Positions 36,901 to 45,815 of a stretch of DNA of 64,000 nucleotides are shown piece after piece. Within the stretch, counting starts at the first letter, position 1, and each line of letters opens with the position of its first letter. A model generated the notes under the pieces. The model was not told the DNA's origin. It ran no database searches and saw nothing but the letters and a program-made list of their open reading frames with translations. This DNA is from Bacteroides sp. (GTDB taxonomy: Bacteria > Bacteroidota > Bacteroidia > Bacteroidales > Muribaculaceae): the NCBI GenBank assembly GCA_014801785.1, contig JAAVDN010000003.1:69003-133002 (forward strand), in the 5' to 3' direction. Both the position numbers and the translations under genes were made by a program.

Positions 36901-39413
36901 GTCGTAAGTCCGTCGGGGAACACCATCATGTTCTCCCCCGGATTCTCCTGACCCGCCACTTCTATTTCAGTAAGGGAGGTGCAGTTCATGAAGGCCCCGT
37001 AATTGAGGGCTGTGACCGTAGCCGGCAGCACTACTTTTTTCAGGTTCGAACAGTTCGCCAGAAGATAGTTCGGAACCGACGTCATTCCGTCGGGACATGT
37101 GAACTCGGTGATTTTCTGACATCCGTTGAAAGCTTCGGTTCCCAAGGTAGTGACTGATGCCGGCAGCTTTATGTCAAGGCTCCTGCAGTTCTTGAAAGCA
37201 CTGGTCGCGATTTCCGTCACACCATCCGGAATTACACAATCCTTAAGTTCGACACAGCTGTCAAACATATAGTAAGGAATCTTTTCAAGACCCTGCGGCA
37301 GACGGACTTTCTCAAGCGCGCCGCAGTTCTGGAATATATTCCGTCCAATCTCGGTCACGTTGTCGCTGAACGACATTTCTGTCAGACCCTGGCAGTATGC
37401 GAAACAATAGTCAGGGATAGAGGTGATCTTTTCAGGAAGCTCAAGATTCTTAAGTTCCTTGCACTGGAAGAAAGCTCTTTCGCCGATGGTTTCCACCGCG
37501 GCAGGAAGCTTGATATCCGTCAGGGAAGAACAGTATGCGAACGCCCACGGCGCAACCGAAGAGACGGAAGATGGAAGGATCACGGAAGTGAGACCCTCAC
37601 ACTCATTGAAAGCATACGCGGTGACGGTAGTTACCGGAGCCTCAATCCTGACGGAAGTCAATTCCGTGGCTCCCATGAAGATGGAATCAGACAGAGCCGT
37701 CACCTTGAATCCGATATTCTGGAAAGTCACTGACTCGGGAATGGTGAGGTCTCCCTTATGTCCGGCGGCATTGGCAGCCTTGATGGAGTTGCGGTCAGGA
37801 GAATCCACCTTGCAATAAGTAGCGACAACCGAGGGAACTTCCTCCGTGGAGGAGACCCGGTAGGTGACACCGCCGCTCATGAATATATCACCGATATGCA
37901 CCTCCTTGGCTTTCTCGTTGAAATTCATGAAGAGATTCCAGCCGGCTGTAGACTTATAGCTTTCAGTCAGTCCGACAGGAAGCGTTACGACAGCCTTTTC
38001 ATATACCTCCTCCGGGAAATAACCTTCAGGAAGGGCAACAGGATAAACTTCAGGAGTCTCTATCTCAGTGATACCGGCTGAACCGGAGAAGGTCTGGCTG
38101 CCTGGTTCCTTTATACCCTGCGGAATATATACCTTGCCCAGGGAGGAACATTCGGCGAACGCGCGGTCTCCGATGGAAGTCACTCCGTCAGGAATGACAA
38201 GCTCGGTTATCGCGGTATTCTCGTAGACACCGGCTGGAATATTGGTCATTCCTGCAGGAAGAAGCAGAGTTGTCAGAGAGGAACAGTTCTTGAACGCGTT
38301 CTCCCCTATCTTGCTGACTCCCTCGCCGCCCGAGATGGTGGAAAGAGTACTGGAGGCGAAGGCGCCGGTTCCGATTTTTGTCACGGAAGAAGGAATGGCC
38401 ACTGAAGTGACGGCGCTGTTTTCAAAAGCATTTTCCTTAATCTCCGTCACCGTGTATTCCTTTCCGGTCTCCTCATCAACGAAGGTCTCGGGTATGACGA
38501 TTTCACCGCTGTATTCCCCGTTTTCCCCTGCGATAAGCGCAACCGTTGATTTGGAATAATCCACCAGGGAGTAGCTTATACCATCATTCTCGAAAAGTGT
38601 CTTGGCCCCTTCGGGAATAAGAGCCGGAGCCGAAACGAATTTCTTCCAGTCGGAAGGTATCATGTCAACGGAAAAATTCCATCCGTCCCAGCTTCCGTCC
38701 TGAAGAACTCGTCCGGAGGCTCCCCAACCGGAATAACCGAATTTAGACTCCATATCATCCTTCACCCAGTATGACCAATAGGAGATATACCATCCGGCTC
38801 CCCAGAAGTCATCCGGGTCGGTTGACGACCAGTCATCATAATCATAGTCCGAGGATCCTCCGACCTCCGGATTATATCCGCGCGGATGGATGAACAGACC
38901 GTTTTCCACAGTGTATATCTTCTTATCCTTAGCGTCCTGGAGGGCTATCTCTCCATCATTATCCCTATCCCAGCCGAAGCCGTTGATGGTGTATCCCCCG
39001 TTTGGATCTGTCGGAGAGGAGACATTGGTATATTGGATAAGAGCGTATAATCTGGGGTTATTGGCTACGACGGCCCTTATCATGTCGGCTCCTGTCGCAA
39101 CTCCATCCCAGCGATAGCCGAACACGATAGCCGCTTCCTCCTCGTCATCGTTCCATTGGATGACGAGCGCCGCGCGGTTCTCTCCTTCTCCCGTCCAGTT
39201 CTGTATCATGTCGAACGTGAAGGAGCCGTCCCCGGCCATATCTTCGGGTTCATACCATTCATAGTCACGGGCTACTCCCCGAGCTTTCTCTGAGTTTTCG
39301 GGAGTGAAATCAACTCCCTGGATTGTCCGGGGTATTCTCCGCGGAGTCTCCATCGCAGCCCAGGCTCCTGCGATCAGAAGCGGAACCGAGGCGAGCAGAA
39401 ACACTTTTTTCAT
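33996..39413 (-). CDS. giant surface protein: shared N-domain, BspA-type LRRs, Ig-like domain, propeller, T9SS-like tail
   Basis: 1805 aa. Order: signal peptide; a domain shared with the next gene (WTGEGENRAALVIQWNDDEE and VFGYRWDG, about residues 70-270); a long BspA/LRR_5 array (about 300-960; units like LTEIEVAG and AFMNCTSL); a bacterial Ig-like stretch (about 1100-1170); a DUF5074-type propeller (about 1240-1600, TFWLNEDWFGHTNGSINYI); a cadherin-like stretch; and a C-terminal sorting-like tail (VIYDMTGASVGGVYVDSDNF, YKFIIR). It lies in the cobalamin operon, 65 bases after the next upstream stop. It may display a corrinoid-binding propeller far from the membrane. Confidence 0.85.
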   Translation of the reverse strand: MKKVFLLASVPLLIAGAWAAMETPRRIPRTIQGVDFTPENSEKARGVARDYEWYEPEDMAGDGSFTFDMIQNWTGEGENRAALVIQWNDDEEEAAIVFGYRWDGVATGADMIRAVVANNPRLYALIQYTNVSSPTDPNGGYTINGFGWDRDNDGEIALQDAKDKKIYTVENGLFIHPRGYNPEVGGSSDYDYDDWSSTDPDDFWGAGWYISYWSYWVKDDMESKFGYSGWGASGRVLQDGSWDGWNFSVDMIPSDWKKFVSAPALIPEGAKTLFENDGISYSLVDYSKSTVALIAGENGEYSGEIVIPETFVDEETGKEYTVTEIKENAFENSAVTSVAIPSSVTKIGTGAFASSTLSTISGGEGVSKIGENAFKNCSSLTTLLLPAGMTNIPAGVYENTAITELVIPDGVTSIGDRAFAECSSLGKVYIPQGIKEPGSQTFSGSAGITEIETPEVYPVALPEGYFPEEVYEKAVVTLPVGLTESYKSTAGWNLFMNFNEKAKEVHIGDIFMSGGVTYRVSSTEEVPSVVATYCKVDSPDRNSIKAANAAGHKGDLTIPESVTFQNIGFKVTALSDSIFMGATELTSVRIEAPVTTVTAYAFNECEGLTSVILPSSVSSVAPWAFAYCSSLTDIKLPAAVETIGERAFFQCKELKNLELPEKITSIPDYCFAYCQGLTEMSFSDNVTEIGRNIFQNCGALEKVRLPQGLEKIPYYMFDSCVELKDCVIPDGVTEIATSAFKNCRSLDIKLPASVTTLGTEAFNGCQKITEFTCPDGMTSVPNYLLANCSNLKKVVLPATVTALNYGAFMNCTSLTEIEVAGQENPGENMMVFPDGLTTIGNAVFSGCSAITEFTFPESVKTISSTVLKGAVSLQKVTLSPNSTQLNMEALAGTGLKELVIPASVKSYSGSNAVYGCEGIRVYVCNPSPATVPTYMWRINSTDFADITVPFGSLDLYTSTSNWKKSDLTAPVVASASFADCVVAPDCVTGRLIVSYDIENLPESFKAVCDSQLASTTTVSIRKAGSEDTEECGFMLADGSFTVTLPEGNETNDEILFINNGEVIASAKLSDLKSPFRFAEALYEAHFDEQFTPEIIFDSEEYSTADLEYASDNTDVAMVSRVGKVTVKRTEGTARITASVKNHPEISAVMTVEAALRNPVTGFILGNGDKDITLDELDILALCPVVTPENADIQSYDIEISDPEIATTYSVKAFNPLRSFFELVTHKSGEFDLSFKAQDGSEVVSTYHITVKPLEASQLSDSYQDGTFWLNEDWFGHTNGSINYITKNNEMVYRAYGRQNPGESFGCTSQYGIIHGGKLIVMSKQADDGGDPRKGGGRVVIADASTLKKLASFDEIGGDGRACVGAGAGKVYLGTTGGIRILDTENLELGGMIEGIPEGSLYADQVGDMVQAGNLVFAIRQNTGVYAIDTDSDMVIATFGEESSLKYPQGIAMTADGKVWVASTSKASGGTGYLVCIDPATLEVERTEEMPEKMLVTCGWGAWRSTNFFASRDENALWWGSGVDNQIYSGNTGYYKWDLKTPLSELTPIFVFPALDGIDEKTKQAPYATVRYDERSNRLLVAATHGASSNYRYTWLHFVDCKSGEIANTIRLKDYYWFPAIPIFPDKYAPEFAEIPEIALNLDLSTESYELDLTDFVTDKDNPDCNIRLSLVETPALFDDEASTTPAEARLEGKKLTVTPKSKGNINFTLLAESNGRVTQTSVPVSVSAIATGLSSLNADSVSLTGNRLNIKGHEGETFVIYDMTGASVGGVYVDSDNFSITLSLPYGVYALRGVNDKSNYKFIIR

Positions 39414-39473
39414 TCCTATGTAAAATTGAAATTGATATTAGGTTACTAATGTAAGATATGAATATTCTGTATA

Positions 39474-40520
39474 TCAACGAGTTATCATTACCTTGCGGCT
39501 CTTGTTGCCATCGCTGATAATATATAGCCCCGCGGGAAGGTATTTGCTGAGATCTGCTATTTCCTCCGACCCCGAAATATTGCCGACCACCTTGCCGTCT
39601 GCACGGTATACGCGGATTTCATTATTATCACTGGAAGCGATTTCATGTAAACCGGTAGTATTGAAATGAGAGTAGTTCAGCGGATACCACGCAGCAGTAG
39701 CGCCTGTAGTGGCATCGATTCTTTGATGTATTTTTCTCTTGGAGCGATTCTGCACTGATTCGCGTTTTGCGCCGGGCACAAAAACCACAGGTCCATCAAG
39801 AAGCGCATATTTCCATCCGTCGACATCACCGTCTCTGAGCTTGCGTGAGGTCATGCCGAGTCCGGAATATGCGAAATAATCTGAATCAGTGCCTCCGCAC
39901 CAATAGCTCCAGTATCCCTTATACCATCCCGCGTTCCAACGAATCAGTTCGTTTTCCGGAAGATCATAAGGCTGCCACCAGTCGTAGTCATAGCAGGCAT
40001 AGCCGTATTGGCGGGCGTTGATAGGATGATCGAGTATATGCGACTCTTTTGAGGCCTCGATTGCCTCCTGACATAAATCGGGAGTGTCCCAACCGGGAGT
40101 TGAGGACTGACCGAGGAAAGTATTTGCGGAGAACCAGTTGAAGCTGATGTTGGGGTCTTCCATAGCCCCGTCGAAATCAAATTCGAGATAATCGGATACA
40201 GTATGACCGAGTGAATAGCCGATTCCGCAGACTGTATTTCCCATAGGCCCCGTGAACTGGGTGAAGAGGGAAAGATCATCGGAAGCGGCTGCGATAGCGC
40301 GGAACATATCTTCTCCCGAGGCCTCGGTGCCTGACGGCCATCTGTAGCCCCATACATAGGCTTCCTCCGGACCGTTGTCCAGAAACTGCACGACCAAGGC
40401 GGCGCGGTTCTCTCCCTCGCCTGTCCAATGTTCTATCTTATCCCATTCCAGGATAAATCCCCTTGCTCCGAGACTCACAAGTCCGAGCGCGGAAAAAAGA
40501 ACCAGAAGATTTTTCTTCAT
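39474..40520 (-). CDS. secreted protein with the same N-domain as the giant neighbour, T9SS-like tail
   Basis: 348 aa. Signal peptide (LLVLFSALGLVSLGARGF), then a domain with WTGEGENRAALVVQFLD, EAYVWGYRWPSG and GWYKGYWSYWCGG, almost superimposable on the N-domain of the 1805-aa protein. It ends in a sorting-like tail (EIRVYRADGKVVGNI, LPAGLYIISDGNKSRKVMI). Its position in a B12-riboswitch operon makes a corrinoid-binding role (compare BtuH-type proteins) a reasonable hypothesis, but I cannot confirm the family. Confidence 0.75.
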   Translation of the reverse strand: MKKNLLVLFSALGLVSLGARGFILEWDKIEHWTGEGENRAALVVQFLDNGPEEAYVWGYRWPSGTEASGEDMFRAIAAASDDLSLFTQFTGPMGNTVCGIGYSLGHTVSDYLEFDFDGAMEDPNISFNWFSANTFLGQSSTPGWDTPDLCQEAIEASKESHILDHPINARQYGYACYDYDWWQPYDLPENELIRWNAGWYKGYWSYWCGGTDSDYFAYSGLGMTSRKLRDGDVDGWKYALLDGPVVFVPGAKRESVQNRSKRKIHQRIDATTGATAAWYPLNYSHFNTTGLHEIASSDNNEIRVYRADGKVVGNISGSEEIADLSKYLPAGLYIISDGNKSRKVMITR

Positions 40521-40563
40521 GATGTTGATATTTAATTGATGATAAGCAGCTATTTACTTATTT

Positions 40564-41757
40564 CTATGGTTGAGGTATACCGGGCAGGGAGATATGCAGA
40601 TCCTGCGCCCGGCTAAGTTCCGTGGAGGTTTCTCCCAGCCAACCGCAATATTGGTTCACTCCCGTGTACACCCGTATGAAATCTGCTCCCGGAAGGGATA
40701 CAGGATTCCCTTCACGATCAACGGCATTCGAAATATCGAATGAATTTAGCTCCTCATATTCGTTCGGATGGTTGTCTACATATCCCCAGGGATAGCTGTA
40801 AAGCACATAGTATGACCCCATACCGCTTATATCCTCACCATTGGCAGCCAGGAGCGTTCCGCTGAATGTCATGGTGTCGGCCGGGACCCAGGCCGGATAA
40901 TACTCCTGCCCGTGAAATATATTTTTGGCCATAAAACCGGAATTACCCGCATTGTCATCCCATCCTATGTAATTGATGTCTGACAGAGAATTATCTTCAT
41001 CCGGAATTATCGGGCGTGACGGATCCGGACGGTGATAGGTTATGGAATAACCGTGGCGAGTAGCCGGCGACCGGTACTCACTCCCGGCAAGCTCATACCA
41101 CTCGTCATCCGGAAGCCCGTTACAGTTCGCATCGTAACTGACCATAACGATTCCCGGTTCTGCCGATCCCCCCTTTTTATCCGGCTGAAGCAACTCGTAG
41201 AAACAGTTTCCCCATATACGGAAATCCATCTCGCCGGCAACATTGATGACGGTATGGTCAAAACCAAAGGTGACATATCCCCCGTATCCTCCCAGCGAAA
41301 TCATTATATCATTGGTTCCGGAAATAGATTCCTCGGCTTTTTGAAGAATATCGGCGTAAGTGTCTCCCTCCTCATAGCGGGGCATCTCGTTGATAAACTG
41401 GCCGGGAGCGGGACAATATTCATAAACCCTCGAAATATACGGACTATATTCGATTTCCTCATGGAGAACATGAATTTCAAAAGTGAAATCGTAAGGAGTC
41501 GCAGGGTCAATGATTTTCAGCTCCAGCTCATAGTCTCCCTCTTCGGATGCAAGGAAAATATAGTCTTTGTCGCGGCTGACAAGGGTTCCATCGACATACC
41601 ATTCATAACTTTCCCCGACCAGAGCCGGTTTCAGCTCCAGTTTCTGCATCCGGGGAATATAATAGGTATCGTCAATGCCGAGATTCACCATCGGAATCTC
41701 GTTGTGACATCCGCAGAGCAACGATGCCAAGCAGACTGCTGACAGAAACTTTTTCAT
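40564..41757 (-). CDS. PKD-like surface lipoprotein of the cobalamin operon
   Basis: 397 aa. Lipoprotein signal with lipobox ending at Cys15-Cys17 (CLASLLCGC). An Ig/PKD-like domain follows (about residues 35-100: PALVGESYEWYVDGTLVSRD, EEGDYELELKI). The C-terminal 280 residues are shared with 'cell surface proteins' of Bacteroides cobalamin loci (MISLGGYGGYVTFGFDHTV, ANCNGLPDDEWYELAGSEY, SFDISNAVD). It overlaps the BtuG-like gene by 4 bp (ATGA), so the two are made together. Confidence 0.75.
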   Translation of the reverse strand: MKKFLSAVCLASLLCGCHNEIPMVNLGIDDTYYIPRMQKLELKPALVGESYEWYVDGTLVSRDKDYIFLASEEGDYELELKIIDPATPYDFTFEIHVLHEEIEYSPYISRVYEYCPAPGQFINEMPRYEEGDTYADILQKAEESISGTNDIMISLGGYGGYVTFGFDHTVINVAGEMDFRIWGNCFYELLQPDKKGGSAEPGIVMVSYDANCNGLPDDEWYELAGSEYRSPATRHGYSITYHRPDPSRPIIPDEDNSLSDINYIGWDDNAGNSGFMAKNIFHGQEYYPAWVPADTMTFSGTLLAANGEDISGMGSYYVLYSYPWGYVDNHPNEYEELNSFDISNAVDREGNPVSLPGADFIRVYTGVNQYCGWLGETSTELSRAQDLHISLPGIPQP

Positions 41758-42905
41758 TTGTTAAGGAAAGTTATGTGGGCCGGAATATCTCCGGTTCTGA
41801 CGCTCCATTTCTTACGTCCATCCGTGGAGAAGCAATAAAGAGTCCCGGAAGAAACATAGTTTTTTGCATCCGTCACCAATATATCCCCCGACTCGGGATG
41901 AATCGCGATGCCGTATGGAATGGTTATATCCTTTTCGGAGCCGTCGGTTATGAATTTATCGGACACAACCTCTTTGGTCCTCACATCGATGATGCCGTAT
42001 GTTATATTGTTGGAGGCAGTGTAATTATTCCATTCAGTCGCATAGTAATACATATAATCCCCGAAGAATGCCATATTTGAGCAGGCGACAGGAATAGTAT
42101 CCGTAACGACCATCTGGTTGAATCCCGCTTTCTTCTCCATTACATAAAGACGCGAGGGACGATACTGGTAATCTCCGCGTGATGTGACCCATAATTTGCC
42201 GTAACGGTCCTTCTTTAACCGATGAAGATTTATTCCGACAGGAATCTGTTGAACCTGCTTGAAATCAACCATCTGGATGACCGAAACCGTATTGTCGTAA
42301 GCCGGCGCGCGGTATCCTCCCGAGTTGGCGACATACATATAGTCGTCGATAATTTCCATCTCCTCGGGTTGATAGCCGACCGACACTTTTCGGGTGACGG
42401 CCAGCGACAGCGTATCGACTTCATATACCGCTCCTTTAGGCGCGTTGGGATCGATGAGCACCGGCCCGACGTATGAGCTTATATAGGCTTTACCACGATG
42501 AAATCTGATATAACGGCAATTGGGAATATCAACCTGCCCTATTCTCACTCCTGAGCGGGAATCAAGAACCTCGACTTTATGCGAGCAATTGACGACGACG
42601 TAGAGTTTACTGCCGTAGATTCCGATGTCGTTGCCGACATCTCCCAGTTCCTTTATGACATTCGGATTCTTTTCAGCGTAGAAGTTCCTGGAATATAGGC
42701 CCGTGTGATAGTCATAGAAATCCAGAGAACATTTGTTAGAGCCCATGTTTCCTTCATTCACAAGGTAGAATCCGCGGATACTCCCATCGTGGTTCTCATC
42801 TCCTATGATTTCATACTCCGTGGGTACCACAAGTTCGTCCTCACGACAACTTGTGGCACCAATCAGAAGCGGCATAATATATAAGAAAAATTGTTTGATA
42901 TTCAT
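41754..42905 (-). CDS. BtuG-like cobalamin-binding beta-propeller lipoprotein
   Basis: 383 aa. Lipoprotein signal (FFLYIMPLLIGATSCRED, Cys20). The rest is a YncE-like propeller: GFYLVNEGNMGSNKCSLDFY, GVRIGQVDIPNCRYIRFHRG, VGYQPEEMEIIDDYMYVANS, IPYGIAIHPESGDILVTDAK. In Bacteroides, BtuG sits on the cell surface, binds B12 very tightly and passes it to BtuB. The 4-bp overlaps with btuB upstream and with the next lipoprotein downstream, behind a B12 riboswitch, strongly support this call. Confidence 0.88.
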   Translation of the reverse strand: MNIKQFFLYIMPLLIGATSCREDELVVPTEYEIIGDENHDGSIRGFYLVNEGNMGSNKCSLDFYDYHTGLYSRNFYAEKNPNVIKELGDVGNDIGIYGSKLYVVVNCSHKVEVLDSRSGVRIGQVDIPNCRYIRFHRGKAYISSYVGPVLIDPNAPKGAVYEVDTLSLAVTRKVSVGYQPEEMEIIDDYMYVANSGGYRAPAYDNTVSVIQMVDFKQVQQIPVGINLHRLKKDRYGKLWVTSRGDYQYRPSRLYVMEKKAGFNQMVVTDTIPVACSNMAFFGDYMYYYATEWNNYTASNNITYGIIDVRTKEVVSDKFITDGSEKDITIPYGIAIHPESGDILVTDAKNYVSSGTLYCFSTDGRKKWSVRTGDIPAHITFLNK

Positions 42906-44899
42906 ATTTCAGCAGTTATGGAGAAGCGATAGTTACGCTTCGGCATGGGATAATTGAGAATGACGTCGTAATCCTGGCTTAGGAGGTTGTTGATTTCGAT
43001 GAGTCCCCGAAGACTGACTTTGCCGACTCTGAAATCCTTGCTTACGGAGACGTCTGACGTATACCAGGGTTGGGTGTAGTTATACCGGATATTCTCCTGC
43101 TGGTTATACCTCTCCCCTACATATATCCATGAATAGTTGAGGTTCCATCCCTTCCATTGGGCGTTGACCACCGCCGAACCTGAATGTCGCGGAATATATG
43201 GAATCTGGTCTTTATAGTAATTGTCGGCCGGATTTGTGATATCGATAGCGCGTTGGAACGTATATTGGGCGCGTAGGGTGAATAGAAGATCCTTGGCGGG
43301 ATTGATACTCAGCAAACCGGTGATATCTATTCCCCGTATATCGACCAGACCCAGATTGAGCATTGTCCACCGGAACTGCTGTCCCTTCGGATAGGCGACT
43401 ATTTTGTCCTTTACCCTGTTGTAATAGAGATCAGCCGTCAGCCTCGCGCCTGAGATGAGGGAGGCTGATGAATTGTGGTCATAGACCAGTCCGACATTAT
43501 ATTGGGTGACTCTCTCGGGCGAAAGCAGGGAGTTTCCCATATCCGCATAATAGAGGTCATTGAATGTCGGCATCCTGAACGACTGTTTGAAGAAGGCTCT
43601 GATTGAAAAATCCGTATTGGAGAGCGGATAGGCGTTCAGAAAGAGAGCTGGAGACAGAACATGTTTGTCAGAGGGAGCCTTCTGCCCCTTTATTTTATCA
43701 TGGATGAAAGTTGCCAGAAGACTTGCCTGGGCTTTGAACCGGTCGAGTCCTAAGGCTGTGGCGACAGATAGGAATTGGGATACCCGATCCGGCTTGACGA
43801 ACCCATATACATCTGCGTCCAGAGTATTCCATAAGAAGTCATAGCTTCCGGACACTCTCCAACGGTCGCTGATAGCATATTCATTGGCTGAAGATATATA
43901 TATTTCCTTCTGTCTGTATAGATTGTCGATCTTTACCTGCTTGTCGTCATTATTGACGTAATGGGTTCGGTAGAAAGCATATTTGATATTGTTGAGTGTC
44001 GAGAACTTTCCGAAAAATCCTGTATATCGCCCCTGAGCGAAGGAATTGGTGTCCCATATTCTCTCTCCGCGGCGCCACACATTGTTTACTATCGCTCCCG
44101 GCACACCGCGCTCGGAATTATAATTATAGACCTTGAAGGTCCAGGAGCCGGACCGGAGTGTTCCGTGGGTATTGAGTTCTATTCTTGTCGCATTGATGTC
44201 GCCGTTCTGACGTACCGCTGTCGTGTCGTAGGCCAACTCCCCGGCGGGGTTGACACGCCTGTAGCGGAACTTGTATTTTCCGCTGGAATTGATCCATTCC
44301 GCGCTTAGGGACGCGGATACACGTTCGCTGAGTTTGAGTTCGACCAGGGCCGATGGATTCAGAAGATCAAACGACCCACTCCTTATTGTTGCCCGCGCGT
44401 GATATTGTTCCCCCTCATTGAAGACCGGAGTCCGCGTCCTCATATAGATAGTTCCCGCCGAGCCGAAGTCCTTGGCAGGCTGGAGAATCTCGCTTTTCTG
44501 TCCGTTATATAGCGAAAGAGCCTCGATGTTGTCAAGAGAGAATTGTCCGAGGTCAATCTGTCCGTTCTGGGCGTTTCCAAGCTCCACTCCATCGTAGACT
44601 ACTCCGGTGTGGTTGGTACCCATAGAGCGTATATTGACGGTCTTGATACCCCCTACACCCCCGTAATCCTTCACCTGGACGCCCGAGAAATAGCGCAGGG
44701 CGTCGGCTACACTGTTGCTGTTCAGTCTGTTCAACTCCTCTCCGCTGAGAGTCTGCACAGGGATTATGTCCCGGTTCGGTTGCCGCGCCGTGACGATGAC
44801 TTCATGAAGAAGATAGGAAGAGTCCGGTTGCTCCTGCGCTTTGATCAGACCCGGACCAAGGCAACAGATAACAATCAGTGCTATAGAGAGAATTGTCAT
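42902..44899 (-). CDS. btuB: BtuB-like TonB-dependent cobalamin receptor
   Basis: 665-aa outer-membrane receptor that would import cobalamin with TonB energy. Signal peptide (SIALIVICCLGPGLIKAQ); a TonB box-like LLHEVIVTARQ; plug domain (LSGEELNRLNSNSVADALRY, KTVNIRSMGTNHTGVVYDGV); then a 22-strand-type barrel ending in RNYRFSITAEI. No carboxypeptidase-like N-domain, as usual for BtuB-type receptors. It is the first gene behind the riboswitch and overlaps the BtuG-like gene by 4 bp. Confidence 0.9.
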   Translation of the reverse strand: MTILSIALIVICCLGPGLIKAQEQPDSSYLLHEVIVTARQPNRDIIPVQTLSGEELNRLNSNSVADALRYFSGVQVKDYGGVGGIKTVNIRSMGTNHTGVVYDGVELGNAQNGQIDLGQFSLDNIEALSLYNGQKSEILQPAKDFGSAGTIYMRTRTPVFNEGEQYHARATIRSGSFDLLNPSALVELKLSERVSASLSAEWINSSGKYKFRYRRVNPAGELAYDTTAVRQNGDINATRIELNTHGTLRSGSWTFKVYNYNSERGVPGAIVNNVWRRGERIWDTNSFAQGRYTGFFGKFSTLNNIKYAFYRTHYVNNDDKQVKIDNLYRQKEIYISSANEYAISDRWRVSGSYDFLWNTLDADVYGFVKPDRVSQFLSVATALGLDRFKAQASLLATFIHDKIKGQKAPSDKHVLSPALFLNAYPLSNTDFSIRAFFKQSFRMPTFNDLYYADMGNSLLSPERVTQYNVGLVYDHNSSASLISGARLTADLYYNRVKDKIVAYPKGQQFRWTMLNLGLVDIRGIDITGLLSINPAKDLLFTLRAQYTFQRAIDITNPADNYYKDQIPYIPRHSGSAVVNAQWKGWNLNYSWIYVGERYNQQENIRYNYTQPWYTSDVSVSKDFRVGKVSLRGLIEINNLLSQDYDVILNYPMPKRNYRFSITAEI

Positions 44900-44921
44900 T
44901 GATTCAACAAATTATATAAAG

Positions 44922-44961
44922 AAAAAACCCGCAGCGATATCTCTGGACATCGCAACGGGTT
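44922..44961 (-). terminator. riboswitch expression-platform terminator
   Basis: On the minus strand, AACCCGTTGCGAT (44949-44961) pairs with ATCGCTGCGGGTT (44926-44938), followed by a run of T (44922-44927). It lies between the cobalamin aptamer and the btuB ATG (23 bases away), exactly where a B12-triggered transcription stop would be. Confidence 0.75.
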
Positions 44962-45072
44962 ATAGATCTATTCTTGATATAATCGGAAGAATCTGCACAA
45001 GACGTTTTTCTCCAGCCTCATGAGATTGGAATGACGTCAGACCCATAATCCCGTGGGTTCTTTTATTTCAGT

Positions 45073-45245
45073 TGAAAAGGCAGGTCTTCTGACTTATCCC
45101 GGTTTAATCGCGCCTTCCCGGTCTGAGATAGACCAGTGGCAGGTTGCGAAAAACTTCTGTCCGCCGACATAGATTCGGATTGTCAGCGGGCGGGAATTAC
45201 AGCAGCGGGTACTGTCGAGGAATCACACCTCGTTCCCTTTTGATG
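45073..45245 (-). ncRNA. cobalamin (AdoCbl-type) riboswitch
   Basis: Minus strand. The B12 box reads AAGTCAGAAGACCTGCC (around 45078-45094). Upstream, GCCACTG and the segment GAGGTGTGATTCCTCGACAG, then ACCCGCTGCTGTAA, follow the conserved aptamer order. With bound B12 it should block expression of the BtuB/BtuG operon. Confidence 0.92.
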
Positions 45246-45292
45246 CTCCTATTGTCTCCACTCTTGGACGACGGAACAACCATTTTCATCCG

Positions 45293-45323
45293 CGAAGTTA
45301 TAAAAATTTATTCTTACGGCAAA
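45293..45323 (-). promoter_or_regulatory. promoter of the cobalamin operon
   Basis: Minus strand: TTTG (45320-45323), 19-bp spacer, TAACTTCG (45293-45300), one base off TAnnTTTG. Transcription would start about 40 bases before the riboswitch. Confidence 0.5.
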
Positions 45324-45392
45324 GAAACTCCATTTATTTTAACAACTACTTACTTTCCGTAACGGTATTCTGATAGGCTTGAAGATACCGTT

Positions 45393-45660
45393 TTAACCAA
45401 ACAGTTCGGAATGGGAGCCGAGACGCACCAGACTGATAACGTCACTTTGAGGATCAAACCATATAAGAAGGAAATCCCCCTCTATATGACATTCCATGTG
45501 TCCTGCATAGTCACCAGTCAGCGGATGTGGACGGTTCTCTTCCGGAATCGGTTTATCCTGACGTAACAGTTCAAGAATGTCAAACAGCTTATCCAACTTT
45601 TTCGGATTGTTCCGAAATCGCTTGTAATCCTTCTTTACGAAAGGAAGATGACATTTACAA
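45393..45660 (-). pseudogene. YafQ-type mRNA interferase toxin, start lost, no antitoxin
   Basis: The frame reads FVKKDYKRFRNNPKKLDKLF, then HPLTGDYAGHMECHIEGDFL and LGSHSELFG, the YafQ/RelE fold with its catalytic His residues and Asp kept; a Trp of the family is Phe here. No ATG, GTG or TTG lies between the upstream stop and the first conserved part; the only start is a TTG inside the domain at 45594-45596. No DinJ/RelB-like antitoxin precedes it. It is best taken as an orphan, probably dead toxin gene. Confidence 0.6.
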
Positions 45661-45815
45661 ATGAGTTTTACCCAAACATCTGCATAAAATACAACATTTG
45701 GGTAAGACTCAATAATAAAGACTTAGACCTTGGCCCACCAGAAATGTTAACAGTCTGTTTGCAGAAACGAGAGACAAGGCCAAATGTAATTCGGTGAATA
45801 CCTATTGATAGGAAC

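Noticed and set aside
45144..45362. 72-codon open frame on the plus strand
   Set aside because: It lies across the cobalamin riboswitch and its promoter, which explain the sequence on the other strand.
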